Part shown: positions 1 through 5,975 of the stretch, piece after piece
Position numbering within the stretch: the first letter of the stretch is position 1
Layout of the letters: each line of letters opens with the position of its first letter
NCBI GenBank assembly: GCA_937860195.1
Contig: CALMBN010000318.1
Span: forward strand, 1-6,297
DNA: 6,297 nucleotides
Origin: an uncultured Novosphingobium sp.
GTDB taxonomy: Bacteria; Pseudomonadota; Alphaproteobacteria; Sphingomonadales; Sphingomonadaceae
Direction: 5' to 3'
The notes under the pieces: model-generated
Told to the model about the DNA's origin: nothing
Seen by the model: only the letters and a program-made list of their open reading frames with translations
The model's database searches: none
Translations under genes and position numbers: made by a program

Positions 1-58
1 TTCGCATCGAGCGAAGTCGAGATGCCGCTTACCGTGTCTCGACTTTGCTCGACACGAA
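1..58. repeat. Inverted repeat (REP-like) downstream of the operon, possible terminator
   Basis: The arms are 1-22 and 37-58, separated by a 14-base loop. The reverse complement of the right arm matches the left arm at 19 of 22 positions, with differences at 5, 6 and 13. Each arm also carries the short motif TCGAG/CTCGA twice, so smaller hairpins are possible. The repeat ends about 10 bases beyond the stop codon of the VOC gene (69-71), at the end of the minus-strand operon. A folded transcript could protect the 3' end or stop transcription, but there is no clear U tract, so a classical intrinsic terminator is not shown. I recall very similar intergenic elements in sphingomonads; that family assignment is from memory. 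Confidence 0.6.
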
Positions 59-68
59 CGGGGTATAG

Positions 69-476
69 TTAGGCACTGTTTTCCTCGACAAACTCGATCA
101 GGTTGCCCGCGCAGTCGCGGATGAAGCAGCCCCTGCCGAACTCTTCCCTGACCACAAAGGCAACGTCCACCGCCTTGGCTTCCATCTCCGCCAGGAACAG
201 GTCGAGGTTTTCGACGCGGAACGCCAGATGTTTGTTGCCATGGGTCTTGAGATCGCTCGGCGGATGGCGGCGATCATCGGGCAGGGGGGCGGCGCCTTCG
301 ACTTCGAACAGTTCAAACCGCAGCGGGCCCTTGCGGAGCATGGCGGTGTGGCTGCGCGCGGCTTCGATCCAAAAGCGCTTTTCCAGCTCATAGCCTAGCA
401 CCCGGCAGTACCATTCGATCGCATCATCGAGGCTGGGGACTGATACCCCGCCGTGGTGGAAGGTGAATTCAGGCAT
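69..476 (-). CDS. VOC superfamily protein (glyoxalase/bleomycin-resistance fold)
   Basis: This 135-residue protein has the length of a single-chain VOC protein with two beta-alpha-beta-beta-beta modules. The first module begins with HHGGVSVPSLDDAIEWY and the second with KHLAFRVENLD. Aligned by eye to E. coli glyoxalase I, the four metal ligands fall at His8, Glu55 (in RFELFE), His83 and Glu128 (in GNLIEF), so all four appear present. Such proteins bind a divalent metal in the cytoplasm and act as lyases, isomerases, epimerases or dioxygenases; the reaction here cannot be read from sequence. A four-ligand site favours a lyase/isomerase over an extradiol dioxygenase, which uses three. I chose the ATG at 476 because the VOC fold starts there; the upstream extension to 629 is only antisense-like Arg/Ser-rich sequence. 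The start overlaps the end of the Rieske gene by 8 bases (ATGCCTGA), and the ribosome binding site is weak, suggesting translational coupling. Confidence 0.85.
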   Translation of the reverse strand: MPEFTFHHGGVSVPSLDDAIEWYCRVLGYELEKRFWIEAARSHTAMLRKGPLRFELFEVEGAAPLPDDRRHPPSDLKTHGNKHLAFRVENLDLFLAEMEAKAVDVAFVVREEFGRGCFIRDCAGNLIEFVEENSA

Positions 477-1500
477 GCGCCGCTTCTGCTTTGAGCAGTG
501 CTTCGATTTTCCGGCGCGCGCGCGTGCCGCCTTGGTCGATCCCGAGCGAAAGCGGCTTTGCGGCCCAGAAGTCTTGCCCGTCCAGATTGGCGAAGCTGGC
601 CTCGATGACCGGTTTGTCTTCGCCGTCAAAGGCCTGCGCGAACAAGCCGCTCAACATCGCGTCGAGTTCGAGATTGTCGACATCATTGTGGCGGGCGTTG
701 CAGGTAAAATAGTGGCAGGTGCTCTCGGTTTCGGGCGTCACGATGTGGGCCTGGCCGCCGATGTTGTAGCCTTCCTCGCGCGGATGGCCCGGGAGGGTCG
801 CGCCAAGCTTGAGCTGCATCGAGGCCGGGGCATTCCAGCGCATGTCAAGCCAGTGATCGGTCAATTGGCCTTCAGCGAACGGCGGCCGGGTGGGTGCCGG
901 TGCCGGAACGCCGGGCATCCACCAATTCGAATGCAGGGTCTCGCCCTCGTCGATCACTTCGTGGCATCCCGAAAAGATCACCCCTTCGCCGCCAAACGTA
1001 CCCTTGTGGACGAACTCGATATGGCTGAGGTCCATCAGGTTGTCGGTGCAAAACTCGTAGCCCGCCTTTACATGTGTGTAGCCGCGTAGGACCTTGCGGC
1101 CCGGCTGGTCCCGCACTGCGCTGAAATCCGGAATTTTGGACAGGTCGGCAGCAGCATGATCGCCGCCCCACATCCAGATGATTCCATCCCGATCGGCACA
1201 GGTCCAGCTCTCAATCTGCGCTGCTTTCGGGATATGCTCCGAGAACGGATTCCTGACGCATTGGCCCTGCGCGTCGAATGTCAGGCCGTGGTAGGGGCAG
1301 ACCAGGCAGTCGCCCTCGCGCGACCCAAGGCTGAGCGGGGCGAAACGGTGCGGACAGCGATCGAGCAGGGCTGTGACGGAGCCGTCCCTTTTGCGATAAA
1401 GCACGGTCGGATTTCCCGCGATTTTTCGGGATAGCAGCGCGTCACCGACCTCGTGGCTCCAGGCCGCCATATACCAACAATTGCGCAGAAAGCGGGCCAA
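469..1500 (-). CDS. Rieske [2Fe-2S] aromatic oxygenase, dicamba/vanillate O-demethylase type
   Basis: This 343-residue protein is the oxygenase component of a Rieske non-heme iron system, the size of dicamba O-monooxygenase (DMO) and VanA. The Rieske cluster ligands are Cys49/His51 (CPHRFAPLSLG) and Cys68/His71 (CPYHGLTFD). The mononuclear iron site is DNLMDLSHIEFVH: Asn154, Asp157, His160 and His165, with Asp295 in GEDKPVIEA as the likely third ligand. These numbers match those I recall for DMO (third ligand Asp294). Of the DMO substrate contacts, His251 appears kept as His252, but Asn230 and Trp285 are not, so the substrate is probably not dicamba. Family members use O2 and electrons from a ferredoxin and reductase to demethylate methoxyarenes or hydroxylate; no such partner is in the window. 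The start is TTG at 1498-1500, supported by GAGGAG eight bases upstream and by the conserved N-terminal FLRNCWYMAAW. It begins 12 bases after the P450 stop. Confidence 0.92.
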   Translation of the reverse strand: MARFLRNCWYMAAWSHEVGDALLSRKIAGNPTVLYRKRDGSVTALLDRCPHRFAPLSLGSREGDCLVCPYHGLTFDAQGQCVRNPFSEHIPKAAQIESWTCADRDGIIWMWGGDHAAADLSKIPDFSAVRDQPGRKVLRGYTHVKAGYEFCTDNLMDLSHIEFVHKGTFGGEGVIFSGCHEVIDEGETLHSNWWMPGVPAPAPTRPPFAEGQLTDHWLDMRWNAPASMQLKLGATLPGHPREEGYNIGGQAHIVTPETESTCHYFTCNARHNDVDNLELDAMLSGLFAQAFDGEDKPVIEASFANLDGQDFWAAKPLSLGIDQGGTRARRKIEALLKAEAAHA

Positions 1501-1508
1501 TCTACAAA

Positions 1509-1514
1509 CTCCTC
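1509..1514 (-). promoter_or_regulatory. Ribosome binding site of the Rieske gene (supports a TTG start)
   Basis: On the minus strand the sequence reads GAGGAG, then eight bases, then TTG (1500-1498). The site overlaps the P450 stop codon (TGAGGAG). The next in-frame ATG, ten codons in, would remove the conserved aromatic N-terminus and has no comparable site. Confidence 0.7.
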
Positions 1515-2703
1515 ATATCGGAACCAATTCCACCGGCAGTTTGCTGACCGCATGCAGCGTATTGTTGAGCCGCCGTTCGGCTGGGCCAGTCGGACGGATT
1601 TGGGCGACGCGACAGACCAGTGCATTCAGCACCGCTTCGGCTTCCATCCGCGCTACCATCTGGCCCAGGCACTGGTGAATCCCGAACCCGAACCCGACAT
1701 GGCCGCTGGCGCTGCGGGTGATATCGAACTGGTCGGCGCGGCCCCAATGGCGCGGGTCGCGGTTGGCGGCGGCGAGGAACAGCAAGACCTTGCTGCCTTC
1801 GGGGATGGTCGTGCCATCCACCTCAACATCCCGCGCGGTGGTGCGGAAGAAAGTCTGCACCGTCCCGCCCCAGCGCAGGCTTTCCTCGAAGGCGCGTTTG
1901 GCCAGTGCGGGTTCGCCGCGCAGCTTCGTCCACTGCTCTGGGTGCTGGGCGAAGGCGTGAACCATGTTACCGATCCCGTTGACCGTGGTGTCGACCCCGG
2001 CGGTCAGGAACGAGCGGACCAGCCGTTCGGCCTCGGCATGGCTGCACTCACCCCGATCGGCTGCGGCATAGACCTGACTGCCCCAGCCGCCCTCGGTCAG
2101 ATTTTCCCGCTTGCAGCTGTCGGCAATCCAGGCGGTTGCCTCGACTGCCGCAGCGAGCGACTTTTCAAGCAGGGCGTTGCGCGGACCGAACGCGTTGAAG
2201 GCGGTGGTGCCATATGGGATCAGATGTTCGCGGCCTTGCTCACGCAGGCCGATCAGGTCGGGGAAGACCAGCAAGGGAAAAGCCTCGCCAAGTTCGGCCA
2301 CGGCATCGAACTGGCGTTTGGCCAACAGGGTTTCGACCAAGGCATCAGCCTTGGCCTGCCAGACTGGCATCGCGGCCTTCAGGCTGGCCAAATTGGCAAC
2401 CTTGTTCATCAGCGCGCGGGTCCGGTCGTGCAGCGGCGGATCGGCTTCGAGCAACAACGAAGGTGGCCGCCATGGCTCTTCCCGGGCGAAGTCGGACAGG
2501 CCGACCCCGCGCCCGGAAACGAATGTCTGCCAGTCCTTCAGCGCCGGCTGGACCTGGGCATAACGCGCCATGCCATAGCAGCCAATGACGGGAAGCCAGA
2601 CCACTGGTCCGGCATCGCGCAGCGCATCGTGGTGCGCATAGGGATCGGCCAGCGCCGTCTCGTCGAACGGGTCGAAATCGAGGATCGGCGCTGCGCTCAC
2701 CAT
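1513..2703 (-). CDS. Cytochrome P450, CYP199-like (benzoate-type O-demethylase candidate)
   Basis: This is a soluble 396-residue class I bacterial P450 with no membrane anchor. The heme-ligand loop is HVGFGFGIHQCLG with Cys345. The I-helix oxygen-activation motif is AGVDTT (Ala235-Thr240, with Asp238/Thr239). The ExxR pair is Glu274/Arg277. Residues I recall lining the pocket of CYP199A4 are all found at a constant offset of 13: Arg79/Ser82 (in WRPPS), Leu85, Phe169, Phe172, Arg230/Ser231, Ala235, Val282, Phe285 and Leu383. Only Ser247 is changed, conservatively, to Thr234. In CYP199A4 the Arg/Ser set holds the carboxylate of para-substituted benzoates, so a 4-methoxybenzoate-like substrate is a reasonable prediction. 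It would need a [2Fe-2S] ferredoxin and reductase, not present here. I chose the ATG at 2703 because it overlaps the cyclase stop (TGATG); an in-frame extension to 2772 would run inside the cyclase gene and lacks homology. Confidence 0.93.
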   Translation of the reverse strand: MVSAAPILDFDPFDETALADPYAHHDALRDAGPVVWLPVIGCYGMARYAQVQPALKDWQTFVSGRGVGLSDFAREEPWRPPSLLLEADPPLHDRTRALMNKVANLASLKAAMPVWQAKADALVETLLAKRQFDAVAELGEAFPLLVFPDLIGLREQGREHLIPYGTTAFNAFGPRNALLEKSLAAAVEATAWIADSCKRENLTEGGWGSQVYAAADRGECSHAEAERLVRSFLTAGVDTTVNGIGNMVHAFAQHPEQWTKLRGEPALAKRAFEESLRWGGTVQTFFRTTARDVEVDGTTIPEGSKVLLFLAAANRDPRHWGRADQFDITRSASGHVGFGFGIHQCLGQMVARMEAEAVLNALVCRVAQIRPTGPAERRLNNTLHAVSKLPVELVPI

Positions 2704-3503
2704 CAATCCTCGAAGATCGCGACAGCGCGGGTCCAGCCCGCCGATGCGCCCTTGATCTTGTGCGGGAAGCACGAGATCATGAACCCGGTCGAAGGAATCG
2801 CTTCGAGGTTGTGCATCTTTTCAATGTGGCAATAGCCGATGTCGACGCCCGCGCGATGGCCTTCCCAGATCAGCTTCGGGTTATTCGTTTCCTTGACCTT
2901 TTCGGCGGTGTGGCTGAACGGCGCGTCCCAGCTCCAGGCGTCGGTGCCGGTTACGCGCACGCCGCGTTCGAGCAGGTACATCGTCGCCTCATATCCAACG
3001 CCAGCGCCGATCCCAACGTAGTTCGGGTCGCGGTTGGCGAGCGCCATGCCGGCGGCGGTGTTGACCACGACGATGTCAAACGGCTGGAGATCATGGCCGA
3101 TGCGCTTCAATTCATCTTCCACGTCCTGCGCGGTAACCACGTAGCCATCCGGCTTGTCGCGGAAATCGAGCTTCACACCAGGATTGAAGAACCATTCGAG
3201 CGGCATCTGGTCGATCGTCTGGGCCGGGCGTGAACCGCCGGGCAGGGCGGCATCCTGGGTTGGGTGATAGTGCCACGGCGCATCGACGTGGGTGCCGCTA
3301 TGAGTGGTCAGTTTGACCCATTCAGCCGCGCAGAACGGCTGACCACCATGCATGCCCTCCGCCTGTTCCGGATCGAACCAATGGCCGAGTTCATGCTTGG
3401 TGTCGGCGTGGACCTCGTACGTGATTGTCGGCTTGAGGAATGGTGGATCGCTGACGATGTCGTTTTCGAGCGTCATCGAGAGGTCGACATAGCGTCGGGT
3501 CAT
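2703..3503 (-). CDS. Cyclase-family metal-dependent hydrolase (kynurenine formamidase/isatin hydrolase fold)
   Basis: This 266-residue protein belongs to the 'cyclase' family (Pfam PF04199). The signature metal-binding motif is HSGTHVDAPWH, giving His68, His72, Asp74 and His78. A second conserved block, GVRVTGTDAWSWD (181-193), and the C-terminal Glu228 region (HIEKMHNLEAIP) also fit the family. Characterised members hydrolyse amides, lactams or lactones with Zn or Mn: N-formylkynurenine by KynB, isatin by isatin hydrolase. The substrate here is unknown; the context suggests opening of a ring or hydrolysis of an intermediate in an aromatic pathway. The length is slightly above KynB (about 210 residues), due to an insertion before the metal motif that contains WFDPEQAEGMHGGQPF. 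The ATG at 3503 has a strong AAGGAGAA site five bases upstream. The stop overlaps the P450 start by one base, and the gap to the preceding SDR stop is 20 bases. Confidence 0.9.
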   Translation of the reverse strand: MTRRYVDLSMTLENDIVSDPPFLKPTITYEVHADTKHELGHWFDPEQAEGMHGGQPFCAAEWVKLTTHSGTHVDAPWHYHPTQDAALPGGSRPAQTIDQMPLEWFFNPGVKLDFRDKPDGYVVTAQDVEDELKRIGHDLQPFDIVVVNTAAGMALANRDPNYVGIGAGVGYEATMYLLERGVRVTGTDAWSWDAPFSHTAEKVKETNNPKLIWEGHRAGVDIGYCHIEKMHNLEAIPSTGFMISCFPHKIKGASAGWTRAVAIFED

Positions 3504-3508
3504 GAGAG

Positions 3509-3516
3509 TTCTCCTT
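3509..3516 (-). promoter_or_regulatory. Strong ribosome binding site of the cyclase-family gene
   Basis: AAGGAGAA on the minus strand, five bases before the ATG at 3503. It is the best ribosome binding site in the operon and sits in the 20-base gap after the SDR gene, so the cyclase gene is probably translated independently of the gene before it. Confidence 0.7.
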
Positions 3517-3523
3517 GTAAGGT

Positions 3524-4279
3524 CTATTCAGCGGTCCAGCCGCCGTCGAGAACGAGGCTGGTTCCGGTCATCAGGGCGGACGCATCGCTGGCGAGGAATA
3601 GCACACCGCCCATCAGATCTTCCACCGTGCCGATCCGCCCCAGCTTGATTTTGCTGAGCACACTGGCCTTGAACGCCGGGTCAGCAAACATCGGTGCGGT
3701 CATCGGGGTTTCGATAAAGGTCGGAGCGATCGTGTTAGAGCGGATCCCGTGCGGGGCCAGATCGAGTGCCATGGCCTTGTTCATCCCTTCAAGCGCCCAC
3801 TTGCTCGCGCAATAGAGCGAGCGGTTCGGCCCGCCGACATGGCCCATCTGGCTGCCCATGTGGATCAGGCTGCCTTTGGTATGGGTCTCGATCAGGCGTT
3901 TGGCGCAATGCTGGGCAACGAAGAACGCCGACTTGAGGTTGAGATCGAGCACCGCGTCATAGTCGGCCTCGGTCACGTCCCACAGCGGTTTGGGGCGGTT
4001 GGTCCCGGCGTTGTTGACGAGCACATGGAACGGTTCGCGCGCGGCGAAGAACGCAGCGACAGCGGACAGATCGGACACGTCCAGGGTTGCAGCAATTGCT
4101 GCACCGCCAAGCTCTTTTGCTGCAACCTCAATTTCACTTGAGGTTCGAGCGATCAGGGTCACTTCCGCTCCGGCATCGGCCAAGGCGGCAGCCGCAGCCA
4201 GCCCGATCCCGCGTCCCGCCCCGGTGATGATCGCGCGCTTGCCGTCGAGGCGAAAGGAGGGCGTTTTGGGTAGCGTCAC
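3524..4279 (-). CDS. Short-chain dehydrogenase/reductase (classical SDR)
   Basis: This 251-residue protein is a classical SDR of ordinary length. The Rossmann cofactor motif is TGAGRGIG (19-26), followed by NNAG (89-92). The catalytic tetrad is Asn114, Ser143, Tyr156 and Lys160 (YCASK). The end of the second strand reads LIART with no acidic residue and an Arg at 45, which hints at NADP(H), but this is weak. The C-terminus [13 protein letters not shown] is typical of FabG- and glucose-dehydrogenase-like SDRs that oxidise secondary alcohols or reduce ketones. The substrate cannot be told from sequence; the setting suggests an aromatic-side-chain or ring alcohol. The start is GTG at 4279-4277, overlapping the stop of the histidinol-dehydrogenase-like gene as GTGA. 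No good ribosome binding site precedes it, so it is likely translated by coupling. Confidence 0.92.
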   Translation of the reverse strand: MTLPKTPSFRLDGKRAIITGAGRGIGLAAAAALADAGAEVTLIARTSSEIEVAAKELGGAAIAATLDVSDLSAVAAFFAAREPFHVLVNNAGTNRPKPLWDVTEADYDAVLDLNLKSAFFVAQHCAKRLIETHTKGSLIHMGSQMGHVGGPNRSLYCASKWALEGMNKAMALDLAPHGIRSNTIAPTFIETPMTAPMFADPAFKASVLSKIKLGRIGTVEDLMGGVLFLASDASALMTGTSLVLDGGWTAE

Positions 4280-5607
4280 GCCCGGGTCAGTTCGCTCGGC
4301 TCAGCTTGCCCCGCATAAGGGACATTGCGCCCGCCGAACCGGCGCACCCGGATATTGGCTTGTTCGCCATGCCCCGCAAAGCCTTCGAGGGCGCACAATC
4401 GGCTGCAATATTCGCCGACCAGCGTGCTCGCCTCGTCGGTCAGCACGCGCTGATAGGTGCAGGTCTTGAGGAATTTGCCGACCCACAATCCGCCGGTGTA
4501 GCGCGCGGCCTTTTTGGTCGGCAGGGTGTGATTGGTGCCGATCACCTTGTCACCGTAGGAGACGTTGGTGCGGTTGCCGAGGAACAGCGCGCCGTACTGG
4601 GTCATATTGTTCAGGAAATAGTCGGGATCGGCGGTCATCACTTGCACGTGCTCGCTGGCGATCTGGTCGGCGACCTGGACCATCTCTTCATAGCTGTCGC
4701 AGACGATCACTTCGCCATAGGCTTCCCAGGCCTTGCGGGCATGATCTGCGGTGGGCAGGATCAGCAGCAGCCGTTCGATCTCTGCCATGGTTGCCCGGGC
4801 GAATTTTTCGCTGTTGGTCAGCAGCACGCCGGGGCTGTCCGGCCCATGCTCGACCTGACCAAGGATGTCGGTCGCAGCCATTTCAGGATCGCAGCCGATC
4901 TCGTCGGCGATGATCAGGGTTTCGGTCGGGCCAGCGAACAGGTCGATCCCGACCCGGCCATAGAGCTGGCGCTTGGCCTCGGCGACAAAGGCGTTGCCCG
5001 GGCCAACCAGAATATCGACCGGGTCGATCGATTCGGTGCCAATCGCCATCGCGCCGACGGCCTGGATCCCGCCGAGCGCGTAGATTGCATCAGCGCCGGC
5101 CATTGCTTGGGCGGCGACGATTGCGCGGGCGGGCACGCCCTGGAATGGCGGTGCGCAAGTGATGACCCGCGGAACTCCTGCGACCTTGGCGGTGATCACG
5201 CTCATGTGGGCCGATGCGAGCAGCGGATATTTGCCGCCAGGGACATAGCAGCCCGCCGCTTGAATCGGGATATGCTTGTGGCCCAGCACCACACCGGGCA
5301 GGGTTTCCACCTCTACATCCTGCATCGAATCGCGCTGGATCTGGGCAAAGTTTCGCACCTGGGTCTGGGCGAACTCGATGTCCTTGCGCTCCTGCGGGGT
5401 CAGGGCATTGACGCACTGATCAATCTCGGATTGGCTGAGGCGATAGTCCTTGCGGTCCCAACCGTCGAACTTGATCGACATGTCGCGCACTGCAGCATCG
5501 CCGCGCGCTTCGATATCGGCCAGCGCCGCCTCGACAATATCGCGAACCTTGCGGTCGGCATCGGCTTTCGCATTTGCGGCCATGCCGCGCTTGAGCCACT
5601 GGGCCAT
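4276..5607 (-). CDS. Histidinol dehydrogenase family enzyme (HpsN-like paralogue, catabolic)
   Basis: This 443-residue zinc- and NAD-dependent enzyme is close in length to HisD. Aligned by eye to E. coli HisD, the zinc ligands are kept as Gln251 and His254 (GQVEHGPDS), Asp353 and His413, and the catalytic pair as Glu319/His320. The NAD-site motif [12 protein letters not shown] and AGPTET are also present. HisD oxidises an alcohol to a carboxylic acid in two NAD-dependent steps. The segment [21 protein letters not shown] differs from histidine-pathway HisD and resembles, from memory, sulfopropanediol dehydrogenase HpsN and related catabolic paralogues. No other his gene is near. I therefore infer oxidation of a primary alcohol in the operon's pathway rather than histidine synthesis. 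The ATG at 5607 has GGAG seven bases upstream; the extension to 5676 would run into the control region and does not match the family. It is the first gene of the operon and overlaps the SDR start by 4 bases. Confidence 0.9.
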   Translation of the reverse strand: MAQWLKRGMAANAKADADRKVRDIVEAALADIEARGDAAVRDMSIKFDGWDRKDYRLSQSEIDQCVNALTPQERKDIEFAQTQVRNFAQIQRDSMQDVEVETLPGVVLGHKHIPIQAAGCYVPGGKYPLLASAHMSVITAKVAGVPRVITCAPPFQGVPARAIVAAQAMAGADAIYALGGIQAVGAMAIGTESIDPVDILVGPGNAFVAEAKRQLYGRVGIDLFAGPTETLIIADEIGCDPEMAATDILGQVEHGPDSPGVLLTNSEKFARATMAEIERLLLILPTADHARKAWEAYGEVIVCDSYEEMVQVADQIASEHVQVMTADPDYFLNNMTQYGALFLGNRTNVSYGDKVIGTNHTLPTKKAARYTGGLWVGKFLKTCTYQRVLTDEASTLVGEYCSRLCALEGFAGHGEQANIRVRRFGGRNVPYAGQAEPSELTRA

Positions 5608-5768
5608 GGTCACACTCCGCTCGTTTTCCAATCTTGCGCCGCACTTGCACAAGCCGTGCTTATTGAACCATCGCATAGTTTGGATGCAAGGCTATCGACC
5701 AAATGCCTTTGTTCACTAGAACCGGCCTGACTAACCGGGCACAATGGACTTGATCGGGAGAATTGCAC
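5608..5768. promoter_or_regulatory. Divergent intergenic control region with inverted repeats
   Basis: This 161-base region separates the minus-strand operon from the plus-strand FAH-like gene and must hold the start signals for both. It is less GC-rich than the genes. Two inverted repeats are visible: TTTGG at 5679-5683 with CCAAA at 5699-5703 (15-base spacer), and GCAC at 5647-5650 with GTGC at 5656-5659 (5-base spacer). Either could be an operator for a shared regulator, which is not in the window. Ribosome binding sites lie at its ends: GGAG at 5615-5618 on the minus strand and GGGAG at 5756-5760 on the plus strand. No convincing sigma-70 promoter could be assigned by eye. Confidence 0.45.
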
Positions 5769-5975
5769 ATGCGCCTCGCAACACTGCGTGATGGAACCAA
5801 AGACGGCCGCCTGGTGGTGGTCTCGCCCGATGGAGCGGCCTGTGCGCCGGCTCCGGTTGGGACCTTGCAGGAGGCGCTGGAAGACTGGGACGCGGTTGCG
5901 CCGCAGCTCGCTGCCGCCAGCAACTTCCCCGAACCGCTCGATGCCAGCCAGATCATCGCGCCGCTGCCGCGCGCC
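5769..5975 (+). CDS. Fumarylacetoacetate hydrolase family protein, N-terminal fragment
   Basis: About 69 residues remain of a protein that in this family is usually about 330 long. The start MRLATLRDGTKDGRLVVVS, then TLQEALEDWDAVAPQL and the end IIAPLPRA, match the N-terminal domain that precedes the catalytic domain in FAH-family enzymes; complete members continue from PLPRA with an aromatic-rich stretch and then the metal site. The catalytic part is absent. Family members hydrolyse C-C bonds of acylpyruvates, decarboxylate, or isomerise in aromatic catabolism, which suits the divergent operon. The ATG at 5769 has GGGAG eight bases upstream. The frame stays open to a TAG at 6009-6011, but the last 11 residues are antisense to a TPR gene and are not FAH-like. 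The break is more likely an assembly join or recombination than a natural short gene. Confidence 0.75.
5967..5975. other. Probable chimeric junction with short shared sequence
   Basis: FAH homology on the plus strand ends with the codons for PLPRA, and tetratricopeptide coding sequence on the minus strand begins at the same place. The bases GCCGCGCGC fit both: they encode part of PRA in one direction and the expected ARG of the repeat in the other. Base composition rises visibly to the right. This is the pattern of a chimeric contig join or a microhomology-mediated rearrangement. Confidence 0.6.

Noticed and set aside
477..629. N-terminal extension of the VOC protein by 51 residues
   Set aside because: The extension overlaps the Rieske gene in another frame, is rich in Arg and Ser, and lies outside the VOC fold, which begins right at the ATG at 476.
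2704..2772. N-terminal extension of the P450 by 23 residues
   Set aside because: It lies inside the cyclase gene; the ATG that overlaps the cyclase stop gives the normal CYP199 start and constant residue offset to CYP199A4.
1453..2835. A 460-codon plus-strand open frame opposite the P450 gene
   Set aside because: It is the antisense of a GC-rich coding region; the translation has no recognisable domain and the minus strand encodes a clear P450.
5608..5676. N-terminal extension of the histidinol-dehydrogenase-like protein by 23 residues
   Set aside because: The residues are not like the family N-terminus and run through the control region; the ATG at 5607 has a suitable ribosome binding site.
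4306..5730. A 474-codon plus-strand open frame opposite the histidinol-dehydrogenase-like gene
   Set aside because: It is an antisense shadow; its translation is low-complexity in character and the minus-strand frame carries all family motifs.
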